DNA of 64,000 nt from Lysobacterales bacterium (GCA_019510125.1 JAEKKX010000005.1:172009-236008); one strand, 5' to 3'; positions 1 through 7,957 are shown, counted from the stretch's first letter. Notes: generated from the letters alone by a model not told the origin. Numbers and translations are program-made.

Positions 1-10
1 GCTCTCTCTC

Positions 11-28
11 GCGTCGCGCAAGCGACGC
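11..28. other. Small GNRA hairpin near window edge
   Basis: A perfect 7-bp inverted repeat GCGTCGC/GCGACGC encloses the tetraloop GCAA. Bases 1-165 otherwise show no credible gene: the frames are arginine/proline-rich and lack a start with a ribosome site. The hairpin may be part of an intergenic repeat or the end of a feature lying before the window. No function is assigned. Confidence 0.3.
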
Positions 29-169
29 TCCCCTTGGCGGCTCGCGCCGTCGTTTCGCCCGCCGACCCAATACGAAGTCCGTAGCTCCCCTCCCCTCACG
101 GCTTCGGTAGGCGGGTTTCTTTTTGCCCGAACGGGTCGCGGACCTCTCTCCACCGCGATCCGGGAAAGA

Positions 170-197
170 CGAAAGGCAGCCTCGCGGCTGCCTTTCG
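170..197 (-). terminator. Terminator of the fused SDR gene
   Basis: A perfect 12-bp stem (CGAAAGGCAGCC / GGCTGCCTTTCG) with a TCGC loop lies 41 bases beyond the stop codon of the leftward SDR gene. Read on the minus strand it is followed by a T-rich but not pure T tract, so it is a plausible intrinsic terminator of moderate strength. Confidence 0.7.
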
Positions 198-238
198 TGC
201 GTCCGGCGCGCGGAAAACGCGCGCCGCCGACCGGCCGG

Positions 239-2242
239 TTACCAGTGGACGCCGCGCATCAGCGCCGCGAAGGCGATCTGCTCCTGGCTCGGCTGTTCTT
301 CCTTCAGCGCCTTCTTGTCGCCCTTGGCCGCCGCCGAATCCGGGAACAGCTCGAACGCGGTGCTCATGATCACCTCGTACGCCTTGGGCGCAACGGCATT
401 GAGCAGGGCCGAGAAGATGCCCAGGCGGGTCGCGATCCGGCTGGGCTTCTCGATGATGCCCTTGACCACCAGGTCGGCGGCCTCCTCCGGCGTCAGCGTC
501 GGCACGCTGTCGTACATCTTGGTCGGCGCGATCATCGGCGTGCGCACCAGCGGCATGTTGATCGTGGTGAAGCTGATGCCCTTGCCCGACAGTTCGCCCT
601 GCGCGCAGCGGCTGAACGCGTCGAGCGCGGCCTTCGAGGCCACGTACGCCGAGAACCGCGGCGAATTGGCCAGCACGCCGATCGAGCTGATGTTGATGAT
701 GTGGCCCTTGCGGCGCTGGATCATCGTCGGCATGAAGCCCATGATCAGGCGCAGGCAGCCGAAGTAGTTGAGCTGCATCGTGCGCTCGAAGTCGTGGAAA
801 CGGTCGTAGCTCAGTTCGATCGAACGGCGGATCGAACGGCCGGCGTTGTTGACCAGGATGTCGACGTGGCCGTGCTCCTTGAGGATCGTGGCGACCAGCC
901 GGTCGCAGTCGGCCATGTCCGCGAGGTCCGCGGTGTAGGCGAAGACCTTGCCGCCCCTGGCCTTCATCTCGTCGCGGGCCTTGAACAGTTCCTCCTCGCC
1001 GCGGGCGACGATGATGGTGATCGCGCCCGCCTCGGCCGCGCGCTGGGCGCTGGCCAGGCCGATGCCCGAAGAGCCGCCGGTGATGACCACGACCTTGTTG
1101 CGGACCTTGCCCTTGAGGGTGCGGTCGATGAACAGGTCCGGATCGAGGTGCCGCTCCCAGTAGTCCCACAGGCGCCAGGCGTAGGTCTCCAGGCGCGGCA
1201 CCGAGATCCCGCTGCCCTTGAGCGCGCGCTCGGTCTCGCGGTTGTCGAACCGGGTGGGATAAGTGATGAACTTCAGCACGCCCCTGGGAATCTTGAAGTC
1301 GCGCAGCAGCATGCCGACGAAGCGCTTGACCGGCGGCAGGCTGCCGATCGCGCCGCGCACGCCTCCCGGGATGAAGGCGAACATGCGCGCATCGAGCCGC
1401 ATGGTCATTTCCGGCGCGTGGCCGGCGCGGGCGAAGGTGTTGAGGACCTCGCCGACCCGCATCGGCTCCGGATCGACCAGGTGGAAGCAGTGGCCGTCGA
1501 GTTTGGGTTTGTGCGCGATGTGGTCCATCGCGTCGGCGACGAAGTCGACCGGCACCACGTTGATGCGCCCGCCTTCGAGGCCGAGCATCGGCATCCACGG
1601 CGGCAGCATCTCGCGCATCTTCTTCAGCAGCGTGAAGAAGTAGTACGGGCCGTCGATCTTGTCCATCTCGCCGGTCTGCGAATGGCCGACCACCATGCCG
1701 GGACGGTAGATGCGCCACTTGACGCGCTTCTCCTTGCGGACCAGGCCTTCGGAGTCGTGCTTGGTGCGCAGGTAGGGGTCGTCCAGGCCCTCGGCCTCGT
1801 CGAACATGTCCTCGCGGAAGATGCCCGGATAGAGGCCGGCGGCGGCGATCGAGCTGGTGTGGTGGAACACGATCGAGGACGGCGTGCCGTTGCCGAGGGC
1901 GGCGGCGAGGTCCAGCGCGTTCTGGGTGCCGTCGACGTTGGCCTTGCGCTGGCTCTCGGCGTCGGCGGTCAGGTCGTAGATCGCCGCGAGGTGGAAGAAG
2001 TGCTTGACCTTGCCGCTGAGGCCGCGGATCTGCGCGGGGGTGAGGCCGCACCTGGGGGCGGTCATGTCGCCGTGCACCGGGACGACGCGCTTGGGATCCC
2101 AGCCCATCTTCTTCGCCAGCGCGTCGAACTTCTTCTGCGAATCCTTGCGCACCAGCACGTGGATCGTGCCCTTGCGCTTCAGCAGGTTGCCGACCAGGAA
2201 ACGGCCGATGAACCCGGTGGCACCGGTGACGAAATAACTCAT
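239..2242 (-). CDS. Two-domain SDR, fatty acyl-CoA reductase-like
   Basis: The 667-residue protein joins two Rossmann reductases. The N-terminal half is an extended SDR of the male-sterility/fatty acyl reductase type, with TGATGFIG at residues 6-13 and YLRTK (Tyr157/Lys161). The C-terminal half is a classical SDR with TGGSSGIG at 388-395, NNAG at 465-468, Ser519/520 and YVASK (Tyr533/Lys537). Both catalytic dyads are intact. This is the domain order of bacterial alcohol-forming fatty acyl reductases such as the Marinobacter enzymes, which reduce acyl-CoA to aldehyde and then alcohol; substrate here is inferred. The start at 2242 has GAGGGCGAGG just upstream; the longer open frame to 2551 has no support. 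The divergent neighbour encodes an acyl-CoA-binding protein, which fits an acyl-CoA substrate. Confidence 0.85.
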   Translation of the reverse strand: MSYFVTGATGFIGRFLVGNLLKRKGTIHVLVRKDSQKKFDALAKKMGWDPKRVVPVHGDMTAPRCGLTPAQIRGLSGKVKHFFHLAAIYDLTADAESQRKANVDGTQNALDLAAALGNGTPSSIVFHHTSSIAAAGLYPGIFREDMFDEAEGLDDPYLRTKHDSEGLVRKEKRVKWRIYRPGMVVGHSQTGEMDKIDGPYYFFTLLKKMREMLPPWMPMLGLEGGRINVVPVDFVADAMDHIAHKPKLDGHCFHLVDPEPMRVGEVLNTFARAGHAPEMTMRLDARMFAFIPGGVRGAIGSLPPVKRFVGMLLRDFKIPRGVLKFITYPTRFDNRETERALKGSGISVPRLETYAWRLWDYWERHLDPDLFIDRTLKGKVRNKVVVITGGSSGIGLASAQRAAEAGAITIIVARGEEELFKARDEMKARGGKVFAYTADLADMADCDRLVATILKEHGHVDILVNNAGRSIRRSIELSYDRFHDFERTMQLNYFGCLRLIMGFMPTMIQRRKGHIINISSIGVLANSPRFSAYVASKAALDAFSRCAQGELSGKGISFTTINMPLVRTPMIAPTKMYDSVPTLTPEEAADLVVKGIIEKPSRIATRLGIFSALLNAVAPKAYEVIMSTAFELFPDSAAAKGDKKALKEEQPSQEQIAFAALMRGVHW

Positions 2243-2474
2243 GTCCTCGCCCTCATGAGAATGATGATCGAAACGCTGATCGAGCGGGCCGCGGCGCGGC
2301 CGACGGCCTAACTTGCCAGAGCCGGGGGACGAGGACAATCCGCGCCCGTAGGGTGCCGCCCCGCGCCGCGCGCCCCGGCCGTCGCGCCGGCGGGCGGTCC
2401 GCCCCCGGTACGGGATCGTATTGACCCGCCCCCCCGACCATGCTGTCATGCCCGCCTCACCGGAGGGAGCACGC

Positions 2475-2732
2475 ATGTCCGACCTGCAGAAGCAATTCGA
2501 GCAAGCCGCCAAAGACGTCCAGGGCCTGTCCGAACGCCCCGACAACGACACCCTGCTGCGCCTCTACGCGCTCTACAAACAGGGCGCCGAAGGCGACGTC
2601 CACGGCGACAAGCCCGGTTTCTTCGACTTCGTCGGCACCGCCAAGTACGAGGCCTGGGCCAAGCTCAAGGGCACCGCGCAGGACGACGCGAAGAAGAAGT
2701 ACGTCGACCTCGTGAAGAAGCTGGCCGGCTGA
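2475..2732 (+). CDS. Acyl-CoA-binding protein (ACBP)
   Basis: This 85-residue soluble four-helix protein binds long-chain acyl-CoA esters. The hallmark residues fall where expected: Tyr31 and Lys35 in YALYKQ, KPGFFDF at 46-52, Lys57 and Trp61 in AKYEAW, and Tyr76. Length matches the ACBP family (about 85-90). The start is preceded by CGGAGGGAGC, a strong ribosome site. ACBP is common in eukaryotes but patchy in bacteria. It lies divergently beside the fatty acyl reductase-like gene and 50 bases before a TetR gene, so it probably delivers or buffers acyl-CoA for that reductase. Confidence 0.93.
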   Translation: MSDLQKQFEQAAKDVQGLSERPDNDTLLRLYALYKQGAEGDVHGDKPGFFDFVGTAKYEAWAKLKGTAQDDAKKKYVDLVKKLAG

Positions 2733-2782
2733 CCGGCCCCGGCGCCCGGCGGCGTCCCCGCGACGGCCGCCCCGCCCCGACG

Positions 2783-3409
2783 ATGGCGCGACAGACCCGC
2801 CAACGCATCCTCGACGCCTCCCTCGCGATGTTCAACGCGCAGGGTGAGCCGAACGTCACCACCAACCACATCGCCGACGAGCTGGAGATCAGCCCCGGCA
2901 ACCTGTACTACCACTTCCGCAACAAGGACGACATCATCGAGCAGTTGTTCCAGCGCTACGAAGAGCGCATGGACGATGCGCTCGCGTCGCCGGGCGGACG
3001 GCTGCCGGAACTCGAGGACATCTGGCTGCAGTTGCACCTCGCGTTCGAGTGCATCTGGGACTACCGCTTCCTCTATCGCGACCTGGTCGAGATCCTCAGC
3101 CGCAACCGCCGTCTGCGCCTGCGCTTCGCGCGCATCCTCAAGCGCGCGGACGACCGCGCCCACGCCGTCATGCGCGGGCTGTCGCAGGCCGGGATCATGC
3201 GCGCGTCGGCGGACGAACTGGACGCCGCGGCGACCAACGTCCTCGTCCTTTCCACGTTCTGGCTGAACTATTCCGCGGCGCGCGGCGACCGCGACGAACA
3301 GATCGCGATCCGCCAGGGCATCGTGCAGGTGATGATGCTGCTGGCGCCGTTCCTGCGCGATGCCGAACGCGTCCATCTCAACACGCTGATCCGCGCCTAT
3401 CTCGACTGA
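2783..3409 (+). CDS. TetR/AcrR family transcriptional regulator
   Basis: The protein has 208 residues. The N-terminal helix-turn-helix spans about residues 6-54 (RQRILDASLAMFNAQG..., then the recognition region ISPGNLYYHFRNKDD), the classic TetR arrangement. The remainder is helical and would form the ligand/dimer domain; its ligand cannot be read from sequence. It follows the ACBP gene on the same strand. An acyl-CoA or fatty-acid effector controlling the reductase/ACBP pair is a reasonable inference from context. No strong ribosome site precedes the ATG, so translation may depend on the upstream gene. Confidence 0.88.
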   Translation: MARQTRQRILDASLAMFNAQGEPNVTTNHIADELEISPGNLYYHFRNKDDIIEQLFQRYEERMDDALASPGGRLPELEDIWLQLHLAFECIWDYRFLYRDLVEILSRNRRLRLRFARILKRADDRAHAVMRGLSQAGIMRASADELDAAATNVLVLSTFWLNYSAARGDRDEQIAIRQGIVQVMMLLAPFLRDAERVHLNTLIRAYLD

Positions 3410-3620
3410 CGCGCGCGCGGTGATGCAGCGCAGCGTGTGGCGCGCCGCCTCTTGACGTATGGTGCTCCGGTCGGGCCCGGGCCCGACCTCGAACGGGCGA
3501 CATGGACCGTCGAAGGCTGCGTCCATGCATCGTCCGCCCCGTCGTGGCGCCGACATCGCATGCATCGCATGGCGTACAAGCGTCGAAAGCCGCGACCGTC
3601 GAAGACAAGGAGTCGTTCGG

Positions 3621-3851
3621 ATGAATCTCATCACCAAGACCGCGATCCTCGTGACCGCCATCGGCCTGAGCCAGGCCGCCATCGCCCGCCCCGCGCAGAT
3701 CGACACCTCCGGCTGCTGGGAGGAATACCGCGCCTGCCTGGCCGCCGGCTACGATGCCGACATGTGCCGCGACAACTACTGGCTGTGCCGCTACGGCTAC
3801 ATCCCCGTGAAGGCCATGGTCGCCGCCGCGATCGACGATCGCGCGCGCTGA
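3621..3851 (+). CDS. Small secreted protein, CX6C-X9-CX6C (copy A)
   Basis: This 76-residue protein has an N-terminal signal peptide ending near ALA-R (about residue 23). The mature part of about 53 residues contains exactly four cysteines at 32, 39, 49 and 56, giving the spacing CX6C-X9-CX6C with aromatic residues (WEEYR, DNYW) between them. Four cysteines in an exported peptide suggest two disulfides holding a helical hairpin. The ATG follows the purine-rich stretch AAGGAG at short distance. The next gene encodes a different sequence with the identical cysteine spacing. I recognise no named family. Confidence 0.75.
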   Translation: MNLITKTAILVTAIGLSQAAIARPAQIDTSGCWEEYRACLAAGYDADMCRDNYWLCRYGYIPVKAMVAAAIDDRAR

Positions 3852-3927
3852 ACCTGTCCGTCCTCCGGCGCCAAGACGCGCCTGACGGCCGCGAAAACGC
3901 GGCCCCGTCCGCAAGGAAGAGCGTCCA

Positions 3928-4146
3928 ATGAAAACCCGAATCAAGCTGTCACGCCCGATGTTGCTGGCGTTCGCCGTCGCCCTGTCCAGCGGCGCCGGCA
4001 TCGCCTACGCGGCCTGTTCGCCGGATGCGTATCGCGTCTGCGGCGACCAAGCCGCCGCCTGCATCGCCAAGGGCACCAATGAAGCCATCTGCGAATACCG
4101 CTACGAACAGTGCCTCGTCACCCACGGCTGCGGTCCGTGGCAATGA
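3928..4146 (+). CDS. Small secreted protein, CX6C-X9-CX6C (copy B)
   Basis: The 72-residue product has a signal peptide with a likely cut after AYA-A (about residue 28-29). The mature peptide of about 43 residues has six cysteines (30, 38, 45, 55, 62, 68); the middle four repeat the exact CX6C-X9-CX6C spacing of the preceding gene, and both share a Tyr-rich segment before the last cysteine of the motif (RDNYWLC / EYRYEQC). An AAGGAAGAG ribosome site sits about 10 bases before the ATG. It lies 76 bases after copy A and is followed directly by a terminator, so the two probably form one transcription unit. Function unknown. Confidence 0.75.
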   Translation: MKTRIKLSRPMLLAFAVALSSGAGIAYAACSPDAYRVCGDQAAACIAKGTNEAICEYRYEQCLVTHGCGPWQ

Positions 4147-4169
4147 CCGTCCGCTGACCCGTCAACGAC

Positions 4170-4193
4170 AAAGGGCGCCTCTCGGCGCCCTTT
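4170..4193. terminator. Bidirectional terminator
   Basis: A perfect 10-bp stem AAAGGGCGCC/GGCGCCCTTT with a TCTC loop sits between the convergent small secreted protein gene and the phasin-like gene. The A-run and T-run at the two ends allow it to serve both strands. Confidence 0.8.
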
Positions 4194-4218
4194 GTTCGTG
4201 CGGCAGTGCCGGTCCGGC

Positions 4219-4614
4219 TCAGCCCTTGCGGGTGCGACGCGCCGCCGGCTTGCGGGCGGGACGACGCGCGGCCTTCTTGGCGGTCGGCTTGCGGCTGCGG
4301 CGGGTCGCGCGCTTGGCCTTGGCGGGCTTGAACTTCGCCACCAGCGGCGACAGCGCCTTGTCGAGCTTCAGGCCGGCCTCGGCGACGCCCAGCTCGATGC
4401 GCTCGCGCAGGTCGGCGGCGGTATCGACGAGACGGGACTGCGCCTGCGCCATCGCCGAACGCGCCTGGCTGCGGGCCTGGACGATGCGATCGGCGGCCTG
4501 CGCCGTGCCGGACACCGTATTGCGCGCGGCCATGGAGACGAGACCGAGGCCGGCGAGCCAGAAGTGGCGCGCGTTCGCGGTCGGGACGTTGCGGGTGATC
4601 TTCTTGCGTGCCAT
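4219..4614 (-). CDS. Phasin-like protein with histone-like tail
   Basis: The 131-residue protein has a short helical phasin-like N-terminal part (about residues 14-95: FWLAGLGLVSMAARN, then alanine/glutamine-rich helices) and a strongly basic tail (about 96-131) of Lys/Ala/Arg repeats such as TAKKAARRPARKPAARR. This two-part build resembles the PhaF-type polyhydroxyalkanoate granule proteins, in which the phasin region coats the granule and the histone H1-like tail binds DNA, linking granules to the nucleoid. The role is inferred from architecture; no polyhydroxyalkanoate synthase gene is in the window. It could alternatively be a general nucleoid-associated protein. Confidence 0.7.
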   Translation of the reverse strand: MARKKITRNVPTANARHFWLAGLGLVSMAARNTVSGTAQAADRIVQARSQARSAMAQAQSRLVDTAADLRERIELGVAEAGLKLDKALSPLVAKFKPAKAKRATRRSRKPTAKKAARRPARKPAARRTRKG

Positions 4615-4944
4615 GGGGATGCTCCGTTGCGGGGGTGCCGGTGGACCCGGCGAGGGACATTGCCAGCATGCCCCCGGCGCGCAGAGCAAACACACTAGGG
4701 GCCGGGGCTGGCGCACGGGGTCGAGGACGCACGCGCAGGCGGAAGACGGCATCGCGGATCCTGGCGTCGCGAATGCGGTTCGGCGCCCGGGGTGGTCGCG
4801 CCGACCGGGCAACCGGCCCCGGATGCGCGGCGCGCACCGCCGCCGTTCGCGCCCCTCGCGAACCCGCGATCGCCCCAGCCGAAGGGCTTGCCTACCATCC
4901 CGACTCGCGGGATGCTGAACGCTTCCAACGCGAGGATCACGATC
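4615..4944. other. Divergent intergenic region, no gene seen
   Basis: These 330 bases separate the start codons of the leftward phasin-like gene and the rightward TPR-like gene, so they should hold both promoters. I found no frame with a convincing start and composition, no tRNA-like fold and no strong sigma-70 promoter pair. A TACCAT hexamer at 4893-4898 is a possible minus-10 element for the rightward gene but lacks a good minus-35. Confidence 0.5.
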
Positions 4945-5796
4945 ATGGCCAAGTCCGCCTGGGCCGCCTTCCCCCACGACGCCAAGGCGTTCGCCTATGC
5001 CGGCGATGCGCTCAAGAAAGCCTGGCCGAAACTGCACGCGGGCGACTGCGAACCGTTCCCGGACGACAAGCGCGCCGCCGCGCTGATCAAGGCCGCCGGC
5101 AAGGCCGCGCCGAAGGGGCTGGACGCCGCCGCGCTGGCCGAGGCGCTGCAGGGCGCATGGCGCGCGTTCCACCGCGGCGACTTCAAGGCCGCCTACGACG
5201 CCGGCGAAGGGCTGGGCCCGGTCGGCGCCTCGGTGGCGACCAAGGCGCTCGGCATCCATGCCACCTACCTCGTCGACGACGACAAGGAAAAGCTCAAGCG
5301 CTTCGAACAGGCCGCGAAGCTCGCCGAAGCCGCGATCGCGGCGCTCCCCGACGAGGCCAACAGCCACTACCGCCACGCGTTCGCCCTCGGCCGCTACAGC
5401 CAGGGCCTGTCGATCACCAAGGCGCTGAAGGAAGGCATCGCCGGCAAGGTCCGCGCGTCGCTGGAAACGGCGCTGGAACTGGCGCCCAAGCACGCCGAGG
5501 CCCACACCGCGATGGCGCTGTACCACGCCGAGATCATCTCCAAGATCGGCTCGATGATCGGCGGCCTGACCTACGGCGCCAAGGCGTCCGAGGCCGAGAA
5601 GCACATCAAGGAAGCCCTCAAGCTGACCCCGGCCTCCCCGATCGCCCTGCTCGAATCGGGCAACGTGATGATGCTGCTCCACGGCGACAAGAAGGAGGAC
5701 GAGGCCGCCGGCGCCTACGAGAAGGCCGCCAAGGCCACGCCGCTGGACGCGATGGAGGCCCTGGACGCCGCCTACGCCCGGTCCGAGATCGAGTGA
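4945..5796 (+). CDS. TPR-like helical repeat protein
   Basis: This 283-residue protein lacks a signal peptide and is rich in alanine, lysine and glutamate helices. TPR-like pairs are visible around residues 110-150 (FEQAAKLAEAAIAALPDEANSHYRHAFALGRYSQG), 170-195 (ASLETALELAPKHAEAHTAMALYHAE) and 215-270 (AEKHIKEALKLTPASPIALLESGNVMML ... AAGAYEKAAKATPLD), each with the typical small residue and closing proline. Such proteins act as protein-binding scaffolds; the partner is unknown. The ATG at 4945 is preceded by GAGG about 9 bases upstream; a longer start at 4912 adds only eleven residues. The gene stands alone before tRNA-Val. Confidence 0.75.
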   Translation: MAKSAWAAFPHDAKAFAYAGDALKKAWPKLHAGDCEPFPDDKRAAALIKAAGKAAPKGLDAAALAEALQGAWRAFHRGDFKAAYDAGEGLGPVGASVATKALGIHATYLVDDDKEKLKRFEQAAKLAEAAIAALPDEANSHYRHAFALGRYSQGLSITKALKEGIAGKVRASLETALELAPKHAEAHTAMALYHAEIISKIGSMIGGLTYGAKASEAEKHIKEALKLTPASPIALLESGNVMMLLHGDKKEDEAAGAYEKAAKATPLDAMEALDAAYARSEIE

Positions 5797-5805
5797 GCCG
5801 CCCGC

Positions 5806-5834
5806 TTGCCTGCGGCCCGGACGGTCCGTAGAAT
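5806..5834 (+). promoter_or_regulatory. Sigma-70 promoter of tRNA-Val
   Basis: Minus-35 TTGCCT (5806-5811), a 17-base spacer and minus-10 TAGAAT (5829-5834) stand 16 bases before the mature tRNA. The bases after the minus-10 are GC-rich, like the discriminator of stringently controlled stable RNA genes. Confidence 0.75.
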
Positions 5835-5850
5835 GGCCGACCCGAACATC

Positions 5851-5925
5851 GGGCGGTTAGCTCAGCGGTAGAGCATTGCCTTCACACGGCAAGGGTCGCA
5901 GGTTCGAACCCTGCACCGCCCACCA
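5851..5925 (+). tRNA. tRNA-Val (anticodon CAC)
   Basis: The full cloverleaf can be folded: acceptor GGGCGGT pairs with ACCGCCC, the D arm contains GCTCAGCGGTAGAGC, the anticodon stem TTGCC/GGCAA encloses the loop TTCACAC with CAC at positions 34-36, and the T arm is GCAGG TTCGAAC CCTGC. The 3' CCA is encoded (5923-5925). It reads GUG codons for valine. A terminator follows at 5984. Confidence 0.97.
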
Positions 5926-5983
5926 GATCGATCTGATGGTGTCCGATGTCGTCCCGCCTGCCCAGGCCGGCCGGGATCGACAG

Positions 5984-6017
5984 AAAAAACCGACCCGCGA
6001 AAGCCGGTCGGTTTTTT
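5984..6017 (+). terminator. Strong terminator after tRNA-Val
   Basis: A perfect 12-bp stem, AAAAAACCGACC / GGTCGGTTTTTT, with a 10-base loop ends in six T residues. The symmetric A-run allows it to work on the minus strand as well, where the TolA-like gene converges on it. Confidence 0.9.
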
Positions 6018-6089
6018 CGTTTTGCGGTGCGTCGCGGCTTCTTTCGCGCTTAGAGGCCGCCCACTGCGGCGCGGCCTCTGAAAAGCCGC

Positions 6090-6503
6090 TCACTCCGCGC
6101 GGAAATCCAGGATGAGCTTGTCCGAAAACACGGTCTCGAATCCCTCGTAGGGCAACGGCTGCGATCTCAGCACGGCGACTTCGAGCGAACGCCGACCCGC
6201 AGCGTCGTAGGGACAGTCGGGCATCACCTGGAGGCTGATCACGGCCCCGCCCGGGATCTGCCGCACCTTCACCCTGCAAACCGCATCGGCATCGACCCCA
6301 TCGGGACGGATCCAGTTGCCGCGGATCCTGTCGCCCAACGCACGGACATAGCGCAGCAACAGCAACTGTCGCCTCCGTTGCTGCTCCATCAAGGTGGGCG
6401 GGTCCGATGCCACGGGGAGCATCCCCTTCCCGCCGGGATTGTCCGGCGGCTGCGCGATCGCCGGTGCGCCGGACACGAGCCAAGCGAAACCCATGCAGGC
6501 CAT
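6090..6503 (-). CDS. Exported TolA/TonB C-terminal-like domain protein
   Basis: The 137-residue product begins with a signal-like segment (cut near AIA-Q, residue 17) and is followed by one small domain. Its pattern, RGNWIRPDG, a cysteine, VKVRQIPGGAVISLQV, a second cysteine in DCPYD, then SLEVAVLRSQPLPYEGFETVF and a final LDFR strand, matches the C-terminal domain of TolA and TonB. There is no membrane anchor or long periplasmic helix as in true TolA, and no tol-pal genes are nearby. The two cysteines probably form the disulfide typical of TolA domain III. It may be a free periplasmic adaptor or decoy; the role is unknown. Confidence 0.7.
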   Translation of the reverse strand: MACMGFAWLVSGAPAIAQPPDNPGGKGMLPVASDPPTLMEQQRRRQLLLLRYVRALGDRIRGNWIRPDGVDADAVCRVKVRQIPGGAVISLQVMPDCPYDAAGRRSLEVAVLRSQPLPYEGFETVFSDKLILDFRAE

Positions 6504-6538
6504 GGCGGATGTCCACCGTCGGCGGCGGGCCGGGCGCG

Positions 6539-7957
6539 TCACTCGAAGCTGCCCACCGCGTCGAACGCGAGGTTGTCGAAACGAGTGTACTCGCCGAAGA
6601 ACTTGAGCTTGAACGAGCCGGTCGGGCCCGAGCGCTGCTTGCCGATGATGATCTCGGCCAGGCCCTTGTCCGGCGAGTTTTCCTTGTTGTAGTAGTCGTC
6701 GCGGTAGATGAACACGATCATGTCCGCGTCCTGCTCGATGGCGCCGGATTCGCGGAGGTCGGCCATCACCGGGCGCTTGTCGGCGCGGGTTTCGAGCGAG
6801 CGGTTGAGCTGCGACAGCGCGATCACCGGCACGCCCAGCTCCTTCGCCAGGCCCTTGAGCGAGCGCGAGATCTCGGAGATCTCGGTCGCGCGGTTCTCGG
6901 TGTTGCCCGGCACCGCCATCAACTGCAGGTAGTCGATCACGATCAGGCCGAGGCCGTGCTCGCGCTTGAGCCGGCGCGACTTGGCGCGCAGGGCCTCGGG
7001 CGACAGGCCGGGCGTGTCGTCGATGAAGATCTTGGTTTCCTTGATCATCCGGATCGCGCTGCTGACGCGGCTCCAGTCCTCGTCCTCGAGCTGGCCGGTG
7101 CGCAGGCGGGTGGCGTTGACCCGGCCGTTGGCGGAAATCAGGCGCAGGGCGAGCTGCGCGGCCGACATTTCCATCGAGAACACCGCGACCGGCTTCCTGG
7201 TCTTGATCGCGGCGTGCTCGGCGATGTTCAGCGCGAACGTGGTCTTGCCCATCGCCGGACGCGCGGCGAGGATGATCAGGTCGGTCGGCTGCAGGCCGGC
7301 GGTCATCTCGTCGAATTCGGTGTAGCCGGTCGGCAGCCCGGTGACGCCGCCGCCGTTCTGGTAGCGGGTCTGCAGCACGTCGAAGGCTTCGGCCATCGCC
7401 TTGTTGATCGCGACGAAGTCGCTGCGGCCCTGGGCGCGCTTCTCGGAGATCGAGAACACGTCCTGCTCGGCCTTGGCCAGGATCTCGTCGCTCTCGCGGC
7501 CGTCGGGCTGGAAGGCGTCGTTGACGATGCCGGTGCCGGCCTCGATCAACTGGCGCAGGATCGCCTTGTCGCGGACGATCTCGGCGTAGGCGGTGATGTT
7601 GGCGGCCGACGGCGTGGTGCTCACCAGCTCGATGAGGTACGCGCCGCCGGCGACCTGCTCGACCAGCCCGTTCGACTCGAACCACTCGCCCAGGGTGACC
7701 GCATCGTAGGGCCGGCTCTTTTCGGCCAGTTCGCGGATCGCGCGGTAGATCAACTGGTGGTCGCGCCGATAGAAGTCTTCCTCGTTCAGGCGGTCGGCGA
7801 TGCGGTCGTAGGCCTCGGGCGCGAGCATGAGGCCGCCGAGCACGGCCTGCTCGGCCTCGACCGACTGGGGCGGCACGCGGAGCTGCTCGACGCGGGCGTC
7901 GGCGAAGGCGTCGCGGCGCCGGTTCTGGTCGCCATAGGCGTTGGGACGGAAGGCCAT
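6539..7957 (-). CDS. dnaB: Replicative DNA helicase DnaB
   Basis: DnaB is the hexameric 5'-3' helicase that unwinds DNA at the replication fork. The N-terminal primase-interacting domain begins with VEQLRVPPQSVEAEQAVLGGLML and is followed by the RecA-like core with Walker A ARPAMGKTTFALN, Walker B LIVIDYLQLM and the ELGVPVIALSQLNRSLE segment. No intein is present. I chose the start at 7957 (472 residues, close to family length); an in-frame ATG at 8023 would add 22 proline-rich residues and neither start has a strong ribosome site. It lies downstream of rpsF-rpsR-rplI, as in many proteobacteria, but a terminator separates them. Confidence 0.96.
   Translation of the reverse strand: MAFRPNAYGDQNRRRDAFADARVEQLRVPPQSVEAEQAVLGGLMLAPEAYDRIADRLNEEDFYRRDHQLIYRAIRELAEKSRPYDAVTLGEWFESNGLVEQVAGGAYLIELVSTTPSAANITAYAEIVRDKAILRQLIEAGTGIVNDAFQPDGRESDEILAKAEQDVFSISEKRAQGRSDFVAINKAMAEAFDVLQTRYQNGGGVTGLPTGYTEFDEMTAGLQPTDLIILAARPAMGKTTFALNIAEHAAIKTRKPVAVFSMEMSAAQLALRLISANGRVNATRLRTGQLEDEDWSRVSSAIRMIKETKIFIDDTPGLSPEALRAKSRRLKREHGLGLIVIDYLQLMAVPGNTENRATEISEISRSLKGLAKELGVPVIALSQLNRSLETRADKRPVMADLRESGAIEQDADMIVFIYRDDYYNKENSPDKGLAEIIIGKQRSGPTGSFKLKFFGEYTRFDNLAFDAVGSFE

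Noticed and set aside
5851-6090. Integration site at tRNA-Val
   Set aside because: No duplicated tRNA 3' end, integrase or foreign block follows; the downstream sequence is a normal terminator and housekeeping genes.
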